Below are positions 35,505 through 47,730 of a stretch of 64,000 nucleotides of DNA, piece after piece; the first letter of the stretch is position 1, and every line of letters starts with the position of its first letter. Position numbers and translations under genes: made by a program. This DNA comes from Fratercula arctica (lineage: Eukaryota; Chordata; Aves; Charadriiformes; Alcidae): NCBI GenBank assembly GCA_947846985.1, contig CANTUZ010000004.1, positions 79,246,159 through 79,310,158 of the forward strand, given 5' to 3'. Below the pieces are notes generated by a model. It was not told the origin of the DNA. It saw only the letters and a program-made list of their open reading frames with translations, and ran no database searches.

Positions 35505-36095
35505 TGTTATGGTTTGAGAAACCCACAGCAATTTATTGTTGTTTAGACAAGTATTTTCTCACCCAGTGACCCCTCCCCACCCGGGAAGAAGAATTGGAAA
35601 AAAACAAGGAAACCCAAGGGTTTAAATATAAAGAGATTTAAAAGAATAAAACTAAATAATTGACATTAATAACACTTAAGAACCAATATTGATCCTGATA
35701 CCAATATAAAATACACAAGGATTATCCTCAGCCCATTCCCCCAGCAGAAGCCGTGCATTCCCAACAGGGGACAGCCAATGTGGGACCCTGCGAGCGCTGT
35801 GGCTGCGGGAGGAAGGGAAGGGCTCAGGGCTCCGGCACCGGGGTGAGGAGTTCTCAGGATGGCAGCCAGCAAGGGACAGAGAGAGAGAGAATTCCTCAGC
35901 AAACTTTCTAATTTATATTGAATGTGCCGTTCACGGTATGAACTAACCCTGTTGGCAGCTTGGGTCAAGTGCCCGGGTCTCGCTCCTCCTCATCCCCGCA
36001 CCTGGCGAGCCCAGGAACACTGAGACCTTGAAACCCACACCCCATGGCTGTCTATAAAGTAAATATTTTCACCAATTCAGACACTAGAGTCTTCT
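35505..36095 (-). mobile_element. Solo LTR of an avian ERVL-type endogenous retrovirus
   Basis: The left edge TGTTATGGTTTGA is the reverse complement of the LTR 3' end typical of avian ERVL-type elements. Going right, I recognise the AACCC/TTTAAATATAAAG segment, a minus-strand TATA box, the GCTTGGGTCAAGTGCCCGG block with its pyrimidine-rich partner, the CCTTGA block, and a degenerate match to the LTR 5' end near 36040-36095. A piece between these last two is missing. No gag, pol or env follows on either side and no primer-binding site is seen, so this is a solo LTR. Flanking target repeats could not be identified. Family assignment is from memory of the consensus. Confidence 0.72.
35912..35917 (-). 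promoter_or_regulatory. TATA box of the LTR
   Basis: TATAAA on the minus strand, at the place expected between the U3 GGTCA-rich segment and the R/U5 part. It marks the old retroviral promoter; activity today is unknown. Confidence 0.5.
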
Positions 36096-38192
36096 AAAAG
36101 TGCAGTTTTCCCAGGCACTAGAAGAGAAATTAGTCCTGCTTTGCTCAAATCAGGACACCAGGGAACGAAAAGCGGAAGGTACAATGTGTAATACGTTTGC
36201 ACCCTGGTATCTTCTAATACTGGAAAGACTTGCTAGGCTGCACCAGCAAGAGAAGTCTGAGCTCCCAGTGCTGCAGGTGTCAGGCATTAGGGCCAATATT
36301 AGGGTGGGATTTCTGCCCCCAGTTACAGAAAACACTGACTAAAGCATCCTTTCTTTGTCCTTGCCTGTCCCACTAACTACAGCAGATATCATTTCTCAGA
36401 GGAAAAAAAAAGCTTTTTCCTTGCATATATCATTGATTATAAGAATTATTAGTGTGGGAGGCAAAGGATTTGGGGAAGTCTGGCAAGCCCAAGTTCTTTC
36501 CCGCTGAGGTGTGGTGTGGGTGGGATCAGGAGTCGTCACACACACGTTGCGGTCTGGAGCAGAGCTCCTACGGACACAGGCTTTGGCTCAGAGAACACGA
36601 AGCTGAACTCAAGCACATTTGTCAAAGTCAGCATGGATGGGGATCTTTGTGTGTCTCGAGATAGAGTGATCTCTTATACACAAATACAGCTTAAAGAATA
36701 ATGCGACTGCAATTAAAAAGAACAGCTAGATTCAATTACATTATCACTGAAGGAGCTATATCGGTTTGCAACACCTAGTAGAAATAATTTATGTATTTTG
36801 TTACAAATCAGGCAAGTTATAATTTCTACCTTTATCATTACTGCACATCAGATTGGTTTTTTGACACAAACTGTACTTCTTTTAATCTGAAACCATCTTG
36901 TATTTAGTTATTACAATTAAGCGCCTGAATTTCCATCCTTTCATGACAGAAATTGTGGAGTTTTAACTTAAGCTTTTTGCTTGACTATCTTTTCAAAACT
37001 AACCAGTTTCAGTAATACAAGACTGTTGTACTCAGATGCTTCCAATTTCAATATTATTTGTTATTTACGATGGATTATATTATGAGTTTACGTAAGGACT
37101 TGAATGCTATGATAGACTATTATCAAATAATATGTCTTGAACTGTTAGGATAAAGCCTCTTATTAATTCCACGTGAATTACTGAGACTAGATCTTGGGCT
37201 CTTGCAGTATTTGAAGCTCATTGATTTTTAAGGTGTGTATTTTGAGATATCATTTGGTTTTAAATTAATCTATCAGAGGCTTTACCATATCTTGTAGATC
37301 TTATCCAATAAGAATGCTACGTTAAGCAACCAGTATATACAATATATGTTACATATCTGTAGCCTCCAGAGATATATTTGCCACAGTATTATGCACCAAT
37401 TACATGGTGCTTTTCACAGAGATTTTTCATGAAGAGCCCTGAAGATTCCGGTGGTGAATAAATGCCTTCGGTTTAATATTTAGAAAAGCAAGCATCTCAA
37501 AGAACAACCAAGTGCATCACGATCGTGCATGATGCATGAGTGAAAATGAAAAGAATCAGCAAACAATTAGTTCAAGATTTCATCTGCCACTGAAACGTCT
37601 AAACTTGCCATGAGAAGAGGAAAGCAATGCCACATAACCAGTCCAAATTAAATGGGTTTTTCCCCTGTAAACTCTTCACAAAAGAGCAGTCAAGATCTCA
37701 CACACGACATGCATATACTTACTCAAAAAGCGTTTCGCTTGACAGCTATCGGTTAACATCATCCCTTTGGCTATCTTGGAAATTTTAAAGCGATTTTCTT
37801 CTTACTGTAGCGTTCGAACTGAGACTTGATGGATAACTGAGTTCAGAAATAGCTGTCAATATGGGTGATGAAATGAAAATTTGGGGGTGAGGGATAAAAA
37901 AGGCAAAAATAAGAATGATTGTTCATGCTTATATTTGTTCTCAGTAACCTGTAGTCACAAAATGGAAGGATGTAGCAGATGCTAATTAAGCAGGAGGACA
38001 CATTAACAATAATGTGAATGTTGATGGCTGTCCATGGAAACGTAAGCCAAGTTGAGATGTCAGATATCACTAGGAGGAGCCACATGGTTCTCTTTGTGGT
38101 AGGTCAAAAGACCTTCATAAACAAAATATTTTTCTATCACAGCTAAAATGTCAAAAACATTGTGGCACTTTGAAACCTTTTTCAATGTCCTC

Positions 38193-38225
<33 letters not shown>

Positions 38226-39729
38226 GGCTACAGATAAGAGAACAGTATGGCAACTAAGCTGGCAATTTTGTGCGACTTTTTATATACAGTACAAGAAATT
38301 ATACTTGGGCTTGGTTTTTACTTTAACAGAGAGAAAATTATTCAAGGGTTAGCAGATACCCATGCACAGCAAAAGAAATATCATTTTTTATATCATTTGC
38401 ACCTAGTAAATTACTTCTGAGAAAGGTAAGGTTCCCTCTTATTGATCCCTTCGATGTATTAGAAAGAACAGCATTCCTAACTTCTGGGTAATAATGTCAG
38501 ATATGGATCAAGAAGTGATTTCTTCTCACAAGTTCTTGAAGTTGCATCAAACAGTGCATAGACCTTTCTTTAAGAACTGCAGATTTTTCTTTGGGGGGTT
38601 GTTCACTTGCAAAGGAACCATATGTTATTTTCCAAACTATTTAATAAATGAGAAAATATGTCTAACACATAGCTTCTCAGTTCCATATGTGGCGACGAGT
38701 TCCAAGGATTTTTGATGTGTTGTTAGGAAATGTTTTACGCTGTTATTTTAAACTTCATTTCCTTTCTGTTTAACTGGATTTTTTTAAGCTATGATGAGAG
38801 GTTAAGTAGTACCCAAAATCTGTTTTTCTTAGTGCTTATTGTATGTTTATAGTTTCTATTGCTTCTATAGGGTCTAACTGAAACAATCGTTTTATTTTTG
38901 CCTCACAGCAGACTTTTATACCTGTAATATTTTTTCTTATGATCCCCTGCATGTTCATTTTTCTGACGGGGGTCAGCATTTCATTAATAGCATGGAACGA
39001 AAAAGGGCAGGCAGGGCTATAGAGAAGAGATCTTCATTGATCATGTCAAGTGGCCACAGATACATACTGAGAAGTCTGGATTTACCTGGAAAAAGTCTGT
39101 CTGCCCGTTCTCCCTCCTGAGGTCATGTTTTTTTTTCCTCCACTTCCACTTATCACTCTTGAGCCAGGGCTAATATTACAATTCTACCACCTTTTATATT
39201 TTAACTCTTTTAACTAAGAGGAGTTTCAGTATGGTTAACACTGGTGGCTGCAAACGTTTTGTTTATACAGCTGTCCCCATTACTATTATCAAGAGAGAAA
39301 TATTCCTATAAAGGATGGGAACTGTTAAAACCTAAAGAATATATAGCCCGTTGCCAGGCTTTAAAAAGTAGAAATTCTCTTATCTATGGAAAAGCTGCTG
39401 TGATGAGGGAAGGATGGGGGAGGTTCAACCTATACTTGAATGTAGTACCACGATCTATAGAACCATTTGTTGATTTGGATTCCAGATCTAAGTATTTGAC
39501 ATGATCGCTGAACTGTAGTGGGTCTAGAAGAATTAATGTCTATAAAACAAATACTGATAGCAGCTACCACACTTAAAACAATTTAGAAAATCAACAAGGC
39601 TGATCTGAGAGTGCAGATCCAACACAAATGTCTATCTGGCTGACAAAAACTGATCTGCTGCAATTAGCAATTCAGCTGAGTCTGTGCCAAATTTCATTCA
39701 GGTAGATACATCTCATATCAGGCAAATTG
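36096..39729. other. Non-coding region, no gene recognised
   Basis: Unique AT-rich DNA with a T29 run at 38197-38225 and a small perfect palindrome CACGATCGTG at 37518. A moderately GC-rich part at 36450-36700 has overlapping forward ORFs (36452-36701) without recognisable domains. Confidence 0.6.
38197..38225. repeat. Poly-T tract (T29)
   Basis: Twenty-nine consecutive T. Confidence 0.95.
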
Positions 39730-40134
39730 ACGACAGGCTGAAAGAGTTGGGGGGGTTCAGTCTGGAGAAGAGAAGGCTCCGGGGAGACCTTCCAGCCCCT
39801 GCCAGTCCCTAAAGGGGCTCCAGGAAAGCTGGGGAGGGACTCTGGATCAGGGACAGGAGCCATGGGACAAGGGGGGACGGTTTTACACTGACAGAGGGGA
39901 GACTGAGATGAGATCTGAGGCAGAAATTCTTGACTGTGAGGGTGGTGAGCCCCTGGCCCAGGTTGCCCAGAGAAGCTGTGGCTGCCCCATCCCTGGAGGG
40001 GTTCAAGGCCAGGTTGGACGGGGCTTGGAGCAACCTGGGCTGGTGGGAGGTGTCCCTGCCCAGGGCAGGGGGGTGGAACAATATGATCTTTAAGGTCCTT
40101 TCCAACCCAAACCATTCTATGATTCTATTCTATA
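39730..40134 (+). mobile_element. CR1 LINE fragment (3' end, ORF2 C-terminus)
   Basis: Forward copy beginning within ORF2 at the CAGGCTGAAAGAGTTGG segment. It keeps the GGAGAAGAGAAGGCTC and GGGGAGACCTTCC blocks, the C-terminal pattern SPWPRLPREAVAAPSLEGFK (from about 39948) and a tail with CCCTGCCCAGGGCAGGGG, TCTTTAAGGTCC and ATTCTATG. Starts at almost the same consensus point as the 26993 copy. Confidence 0.96.
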
Positions 40135-40721
40135 AATTCATGTAGAGCAATCTCAGAGTTACCTGGCCACAGGTTTTCAGCCCCTTAAACTTCTAAGCCT
40201 ATCATCTCCTGGGTAGTGTCATAACCCTTTGCTCCAATTCTCTGTTGATATAGCTGTTCCATGAATGTTCTTTTTCCAAGACATTATTTCTTTTCTTTCT
40301 GGCCCTTCTGTCTCTCCCTGCCTTTAGTTATATACATTCTGAAAAAATGAATCAGCAATCATTATGGTAATTAGTGCCTCCGAGTCTCCTGGGTAGAATA
40401 AAAGACCAAGAAAGATCTACCTACCAGTGAATCATTTCGGTTTCCAGACCTTTGGTTACACTGCAAATTTTTATTTTATATGTGTGTGTTCTTCTGAAGT
40501 AAGTGTTCCCGTCCTTCATGGGTCTACCAGTTTTCTGTGCAAGCAGCACCAGTATTGAATCTGATTCCTAAAGGGATGAAGGTGAATGCAATTCCTAATG
40601 TTAGGACCAGTTTTGAATCAAAATCACATATTTTATCTAAATTGTCAAAAACACGACAAAATATTCCACTATAAAAAACCCTCAAACAGAGCCATATTGC
40701 TCATCAATCAACAAAATATTT

Positions 40722-40746
40722 AATAAATAAATAAATAAATAAAAAA
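40722..40746. repeat. (AAAT)n microsatellite
   Basis: About five AAAT units followed by an A6 run. Confidence 0.95.
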
Positions 40747-41234
40747 TTAGATCAATGCAAGCAGTTAACTTGCATGATGATCAGTTCTGCAAGTGAAATT
40801 CAACATATTGGAGTGGATGTTTAAATTCCCTATTTAATGAACGGCCAAAGTCAAGTACCTCAGGATAGCATTCACATTACTCTGTTTGCTTGGAATAAAG
40901 TGCCCCTAGTAAGAAATATGAAAAGTCTAACAAAGAAATATATCTAACATTTTTTCTGACTCCTGAACTTTTGCTGCTGAGTAGCAGCTGGAATTATGCA
41001 TCTCTTGTCCAAGTTTCTTTCTTTGCTTGTGTGCTAAAATGCTTCTTTCCTAATTTTCTTTGAAAAGACATCTGAAAGAAAGGAAATGACTGTGCCCGTT
41101 TTTGTGTATTATCCAGAGTTAATGCATTCCAGATTTGCTTTCCTTCTCGTCTCAAACCTAGATTGTTATTTCTTATCTGCTCTTCATTCCTCAATGAAGA
41201 AATACAAATGAAAATTTCCCAATCCACACCCTTC

Positions 41235-41292
41235 TATACATGTATATATGTGTGTGTATGTATTTACATGTGTGCGCATGCATGTATATGCA
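41235..41292. repeat. Two adjoining 28-bp alternating purine-pyrimidine tracts
   Basis: 41235-41262 (TA/TG steps) and 41265-41292 (CA/TG/CG steps with TGCGCATGCATG) each alternate without error and are separated only by TT. This composition favours left-handed DNA under supercoiling (established for TG/CG repeats). Confidence 0.85.
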
Positions 41293-43384
41293 GACTACAT
41301 CTCATGATGCAGACACTTTTCTGGGAAATACTAGATATGCAATTTTATTACTTCTCCATCTTACAGCTTCCACCACCAGACTCATGGACAAGCGTTTTCA
41401 CAACTAATTTCACATATAAATGACAAAGCTCTTTCTCATCCAGCTATCCCTGTCATGGTTGCTGGGGGCTTTCTGGGTAAGACATGGGACGTGTAATTCA
41501 TTAAATCAAAAAATCTTACATGAAAAGCAGTTGTCTCACTGTTTACCTGTGTGGTTAGAGCCCTGGATGAGAACCAAGATTGAGCAAGGTATCTATGGCA
41601 AATTATGTTAAATTATGGTTCATGGTAAACCCAGTCTCAGATTCTCACCTTCACGCCTGCTACTTGTAAGCAAGATTCAAAGAAAGGCTTGCCAAAGGCT
41701 GACTTTGGACATGCCAGCATTCCATGTTACTTTACCATCCCTGGACCCCTGCTGCTCACATCGTGATAGTTTGCTCCACAGACACAAACGGGCCTCACTG
41801 TTAGGTGGTGCACGTGCTCTGATCTTGGAAATCAGACAAGGAATATACAAAATATGTACTCTGGCATCACTAAACAGGAATACGTTGATTGCATTATAAC
41901 CTCCTACTAAATTCTAGTGACCTCTCAGGGACAATACAAAGCTGCTTGAGCATCACTAGTAACAGGAATCTGAAAAAGCTGGTCAAAACATATTTCTCAG
42001 CTTAGTCAAAACATCAGCTTGGTCAAGATCTCTCATCAAGTTTAAGCCAGTCCATCATTTATTATAAATTTTAAGCACAGCATAAATGTAAAAGTTCTTT
42101 TACTTTAAGCTTGCTTAAAGTCTCTAAATGGAAGTCCAGTAATTCCAATGTAAAACGGTATGTTTATTTGATTTAAAAACAGACTAAGCTGCCCTGCGTA
42201 TAGGTGAACTTACACTGGAGATTTTATCAGTATAATTATTCAATCAAAAAAAATCACGTACCATCCAATTACTATTCTGCTAGTGAACGTTTTCTGTACA
42301 GATCGGACTTAATTCAGTTTATTGGCAAGTGGAGCAAAGGATTCAGCTCTCCCTGTTGCTATAGATTCATGGACTGCAGCCAGAAAAGGCCATTCAATCA
42401 TCCAACATGGGGGTTTTTTTGTGTAATGTAAGACTTCAAATTAATTCCTCCTTGAGTTAGAGCAGCACAGGGGAACCAACCTGCATTTAAGAATTTAAGA
42501 ACAGCAAATGCAGATAACCTGTTCAAAACATCGCTTATGCTACTCTTAAAAATACCTTATTTGTAATTTGAATATATCTTGTTGCAACTACGAGCCCTCA
42601 GGTGTAATCGCTATGTGTTTTTTCAGATAGACTGAAGAAACTTCTCTTGCCAATCGTCTGTCCCTTGTAATTATAAATCTCAGTTACTAACAACATAAGT
42701 TATAACCTAAATTTTTTGAAGGATTCCTAGATTATTTCCTTACAGAAAAAAATCTCCAATTTTTCCTCCATTTCTTTTCTTATTTTAACCTGCTCCATTT
42801 AAGCCATGTCTGATGTGAACTCCAAAACTAGCTGTTACTGACTTAAAATTACACCAGTCTAAGAACTGAGCTAAGAAAGTATGGAGATTTCCCAAACACA
42901 TTGGATCACAATTGTTTTATTTATGTATTCCCCAGATTGTATTATTCCTATGTTACAGCGTCACAGTGAAAGTTTATTCTCAACTAATTCTCCAACTTAT
43001 TCTTTCTCAGCCCACTGCTTCATGTGATAGTGCCCACCCTGCTGCAAATACAGCCTAATTTTAAATTCATAGATTTGTGACCATATACTTAGCTGTACTT
43101 AACATTTCTCATTGTGTTGACCCAAGTTTATTAAAAGAAAAATCAGATTTTACAATATCAGTAAATTGTCTCATTCAATTATTTCAGCCGTTCTCTTATC
43201 AGCAGACTCAATGAAGAATTATGCCTTCCTACCAGACACAGATAACAAACAACAGTAAAATTCAAAAAAAATATAAAATCCGCCAGGGTCCCGCTAGAAA
43301 CTTATCTGCTACATGATGTTCTCCGACTCTCAATTAATTTGGAAACCTTCCACTCAGACAGCTTTTCATCTATTTATTGTGTGA

Positions 43385-44260
43385 CACTGATTTTCTATCA
43401 TCCTTCTTTATTAGACAAAGCGTGGTACAGTATCAGGACAAAAGCAGTGGGTGTATTTCATCAATCCCATTTTAATTATCAACCAAACTAGTAGTGTTGT
43501 TGAAAAAGTGATCGAGTCGGTTTGATGAGACTTATTTTCCATAAGCTCATTTTGATTGGCATTAATTATATTTACCTCCTTTACTTCTTTATTAATCAAG
43601 TGTTCTATCAGCCTCTTTCCATTAGTTTGCCCGAGATCAATGTCAGAGTGGCAGGTCTAACGTCACCCAGGTCATTCAACTCACCCTTCTTGAATATTAT
43701 CACAACATCACCTTTCTTTCAGTCCCTGGAGAACTGCCCCAGAGTTAGAAAATCAATGTTAATAGTGCAGAGTGCCCATTGGTCAGATATTTTGCAACCA
43801 ATTACGTAGACCCTTTAATTAAAAAATGCCAAACTTTAGCACGTGCTGTGCAACGTTAATCCAGTTTTCAAGGAGGAATGTCCTGTTTGTCAAATAATCT
43901 AAATACACCAGCTGATATTTTAATAAATATAGAACAGAAATATGTAAATGTGATCATTAATGGATAAAATCTACTCTCAGATTTTCTCTTGTGCCTCACA
44001 CGCAAAAGCTTCTGCTTTGTAACCTTAGCTTGATTACATTTCTCCATGTGTATTTCTAGTTTTCTCATTAGTTTTCCAAAATTCCGGATTTCTGATTTGT
44101 AGTCTTCCATTTGTAATATACAGATGTCTTAATTAATTATTTAGCTCCTTTCATTTCCTCTGTAAGTCAAAACAGAAGATTTTTGTTTTAAGTCCAACAG
44201 AGCATTTCTTGATTTGGGATTATGAATTTTTGTCATGTGCTAGAATATTTGCCACAACTG
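43385..44260 (-). mobile_element. Ancient CR1-clade LINE, reverse transcriptase remnant
   Basis: On the minus strand, 43735 to 43605 translates to KKGDVVIIFKKGELNDLG followed by VRPATLTLISGKLMER, which is the CR1-clade RT N-terminal pattern (FKKG, N/D-LGNYRP-SLTS, GKLMER). A frameshift near 43610 leads into LIEHLINKEV, then NKSHQTDSITF and, at the low end, DTVPRF, the position of RT motif A (FDTVPH in active CR1). The 43740-44260 part matches, at nucleotide level, the spacer upstream of the RT. Stops and frameshifts make it long dead and much older than the 3'-tail CR1 copies. Confidence 0.82.
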
Positions 44261-44569
44261 CCGTGTTATTAATGTGTTTCTGTAAAAAAAATTCTTGCCC
44301 GCTACATTCTGCTCATAATTGCCTTCAGCTCTTCAGGTCTTTTTGAAGTACAAATATAGAATTATTGTTAGATTGCACATTAATTTATGCCTGCTTAATA
44401 AGAAAGTAATCATTTGCACTAACACAATTAACAAAGCTGATCATTTGCACCACTAATTTTTAGATATTATTATTTGTACTTTGTGACCAATTTCACCACT
44501 TTCTGTTTCTTAACACGAGCCAGCAATGTGCCCTCGCAGGAAAGGCAGGTAACAGCACGGTCTGGTCTC
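44261..44569. other. Non-coding spacer
   Basis: Unique AT-rich DNA between the old RT remnant and the next CR1. Nothing recognised. Confidence 0.6.
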
Positions 44570-45137
44570 CAGCATTAGGAAGGAGTGAGGCCAGCAGGTC
44601 AAGGGAGATGATCCTTCACCTCTACTCAGCACTGGGGAGGTCACACCTGGAGTGCTGGGTCCAGTTTGGGGCTCCCCGGTGCAAGAGAGACATGGACATA
44701 CTGGAGTCCAGTGAAGGGCCACAAAGATGATGAAGGGACTGGAGCATCTCTCCTATGAGGAAAGGATGAGAGAGCTGGGACTGTCCAGCCTGGAGAAGAG
44801 AAGGCTCAGGGGGATCTCATCAATGTGTACAAATATCTGAAGGGAAGATGTAAGGAGGACAGAGCCAGGCCCTTTTCGGTGGTGCCCAGTGACAGGACAG
44901 GAGGCAATGGGCACAGACTGAACGGCAGGAGGGTCCCTCTGAATAGCAGGACACACTTCTGCACTCTGAGGGTGACCGAGTTGCCCAGAGGTCGTGGACT
45001 CTCCCTCCTTGGAGACATTCAAAACCCATCAGATGTGGTCTTGGGCAACCAGCTCTAGGTGGTCCTACTTGAGCAGGGAGTTGAACCAGAAGACGTCAAG
45101 TCCCTGCCAACCTCAACCATTCTCTGATTCTGTGATC
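44570..45137 (+). mobile_element. CR1 LINE fragment, longest recent copy
   Basis: Forward copy keeping about 450 bp of ORF2. Frames read [20 protein letters not shown], then (in another frame) [24 protein letters not shown] sequence, and from 44825 [20 protein letters not shown] with SDRTGGNG. The tail has CCTGCCAACCTCAACCATTC and two octamers. Several frameshifts break ORF2. Its type (GGTGGTGCCCAGTGACAGGA) resembles the 8950 copy. Confidence 0.95.
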
Positions 45138-47707
45138 ACATGAAGACAAGATCTAATATATTTTTCCTGTGTCAGATCTAACAGATTTTGAGTAAGGAAG
45201 TTGTCATTTGTAATTTTTCTGGTTTCAATGAATATTTTGGTTTGATATTTGATCTATCCCCAGCATTTGAAAGCTTCACTGAATTCCCCTTTCCCAAGAC
45301 AAGGTTTTCTTCCCAAGTGCTGTGAACTAGCAGTAACAGAGTCAGTCACCCTCTTCACCAGAGCAATTTGATGATCTATGCCAGTTAATCGTCGGTTGGC
45401 AAATTAATTGACTAAATCAATTTAAGATTGTTGCTTCTGAGTTGTAACAGCGCACTTTTGAAAAGTGCTCTCCTTTTCTTTCTGCCTACCCAGTTCTTCC
45501 CACTTCAGTAGTATGAAGTTGTCTCAAGAATGAACTTTCACCTTCATGATTATAACTTTAATTGCCAAGTTTATAAAACCAGGTTTCTAGCTTTAATGCC
45601 AAGAAAGATACTTATATTTATATATGTAATATTATATACAGGCTATATATAATAGATATAAATAATAAAGAGATATATATATTGGGGATGGGATTCTGTT
45701 CCTGATTAGGACAGTATATTTAGGTCCATACATGTAACTTTCTACCTCTGTGCTAAAATATATATTTGTGATATATATATTTGTAATACATATCTTTATA
45801 TATATTTCTGTACCACCCAAAATGGCCCAACAGGCTAATGTCAATGCTCTCTAATGGTCTTCAGAGTATCCAAGAGACCCACACAGGTCTGACGTGGTAT
45901 TTGCAGGAGCCCCATGATCTCTCAGCATTTCTCAAATGGTGTGATCCACCGACGTGGGGGCAACTCAGTCAAGCCCCCAGAAAACACCCTTAGGGAACTG
46001 TAGAGAGGTTTCAGCCGCCATGAACAACTGAGGCTTCTTTCAGTTGCCTGAAGACCACTGTTCAGTGCCATCTGAGATGCTCCAAATTGTCTCTTCCCCA
46101 GAATTTGTTTGCAAATCTGTGTTCTTAACTGTAGATCAATGAGAACTGGAATGACTCTCTTAAACATCCATCCAGAAACAGGAGAGGTTCTGCTTTTTCT
46201 GCTGCGCTTTTCCTCCTTTTAAAAGCATTTCAAGCACTTTTGAAACAGAAAGAACACCAGTTTTTCTTAGTTTAAAATTGTATTGGCATAAATTTATATA
46301 TAAGTATTTCTATGGAGAAATTATAACATTTTCCATGCATTTACCAACTGCTTGAATGAATCGTTCTTAGTAACACACATGACTGATATTCTGTCGTTTG
46401 AATTCAAGGTGTTATTTCCACTGTTGCCATCAGCACATTTTCCCAGTACCCAAAAACCCCCGTCTTTTCAGTGGAAGAAAATTGTGCATCTTGGCTGTGG
46501 GTTTTTGCTTAATTGATGTGTACTTGTAAAAGTTATTTATATACTTGCATTTTCAAATAAAAGTTCACAAGTAATGTAGCAGAGTCTTAGAAGCAGCAGT
46601 TCAAGATTAATTTCTAATTTCAGCTTCCTGGAGAGGTTACTTTTTTAGATAATGAAAACTGTCTTTTCTTATTATATGTCAATAGGATTTTTTTTCATAT
46701 TATAATTTTGGCATTTCAAATTCAGAATTTTCTTCATATCTCCATGTTTGCATTTTAATTGGATGAGACTATCCAGCAGATTAGCACAAAAATGCCAACT
46801 TGTACTTCTAACCTTATTATTTAAAAACTCTGAGGAACCATATGACTTTGGCATTAGTGTAGTGCTGCTGTTTCCCTACATAACCAAGACAGATAGAGAG
46901 CCTTTATGGCTATTTGGAGTGTTTGACAAATACTAAAGGAAAATTGCTATATAAGCAATGTATAAATACAGTCAAGCAATTTATTTCTCATTTTCTAAGA
47001 AGCAATTTGATAAGAAAATGTTTGCAGAATTAAGTGAATGGCTGCATTATACATGTTAGTAAACAGATCGAATTATTTCCTCCTTTCTCCTTGTGATAAG
47101 CTACTTTGCACTTCCCTAGGTGTGACTTTATTGGTGTATGAATAATTCAGCTTTTTGAACTAACTTATCTCAAGGAGCGTTATCCAACTTTTTTTTTTTT
47201 TTTCTTTTCCTTTCCTGCCATGCCCTCTGTCATTTCCTCCTTATGAAGTAAATTGTTGAAATGTAGACGAAAGGGAGATAGATTCCTCAAGGCACCGGGA
47301 GCGAAACAAAAGAATATTCATTTTGCAGGAGTTAGTCTTGATTTATTCTTGACGGTTGTAATTGAATTAGATTTCTAGGGGAAATAACAAACGATGATTA
47401 CGGCTGACAAGCACCTTTTGACAGCTTTCTGTAGCTTCAGCATACTGTATGAGTAATTCGGTAATATATGAATGGACCTAATATTACTGAATTCATTAGT
47501 TAGGGTCAACGTCCATGCTTGTCAAATAGTCAAAATTCTGACTGAAGTCATAATAGTTAATATAAGCAACGGTTCCATCATCATTCATGAAAATTCAGCG
47601 ATGGAGTATCAGAGAAAGAGCTGGAATCCAGTACACCTGCACAAATATTTTGAATAGATCTACTTATCTGCTGTGGAATGAAAATTCATCTCAAAATGGG
47701 TGTATGC

Positions 47708-47730
47708 AAAAAAAAAAAAAAAAAAAAAAA
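47708..47730. repeat. Poly-A tract (A23)
   Basis: Twenty-three consecutive A. Confidence 0.95.

Larger units (their letters stand above)
40136..43384. other. Non-coding region, no gene recognised
   Basis: AT-rich unique sequence with an (AAAT)n repeat at 40722 and an alternating purine-pyrimidine tract at 41235. Two successive forward ORFs (41420-41611 and 41615-41899) show no recognisable domain. Confidence 0.6.

Noticed and set aside
45922..46167. Minus ORF of 81 codons in less AT-rich DNA
   Set aside because: No family or motif recognised, and no splice-linked neighbour.
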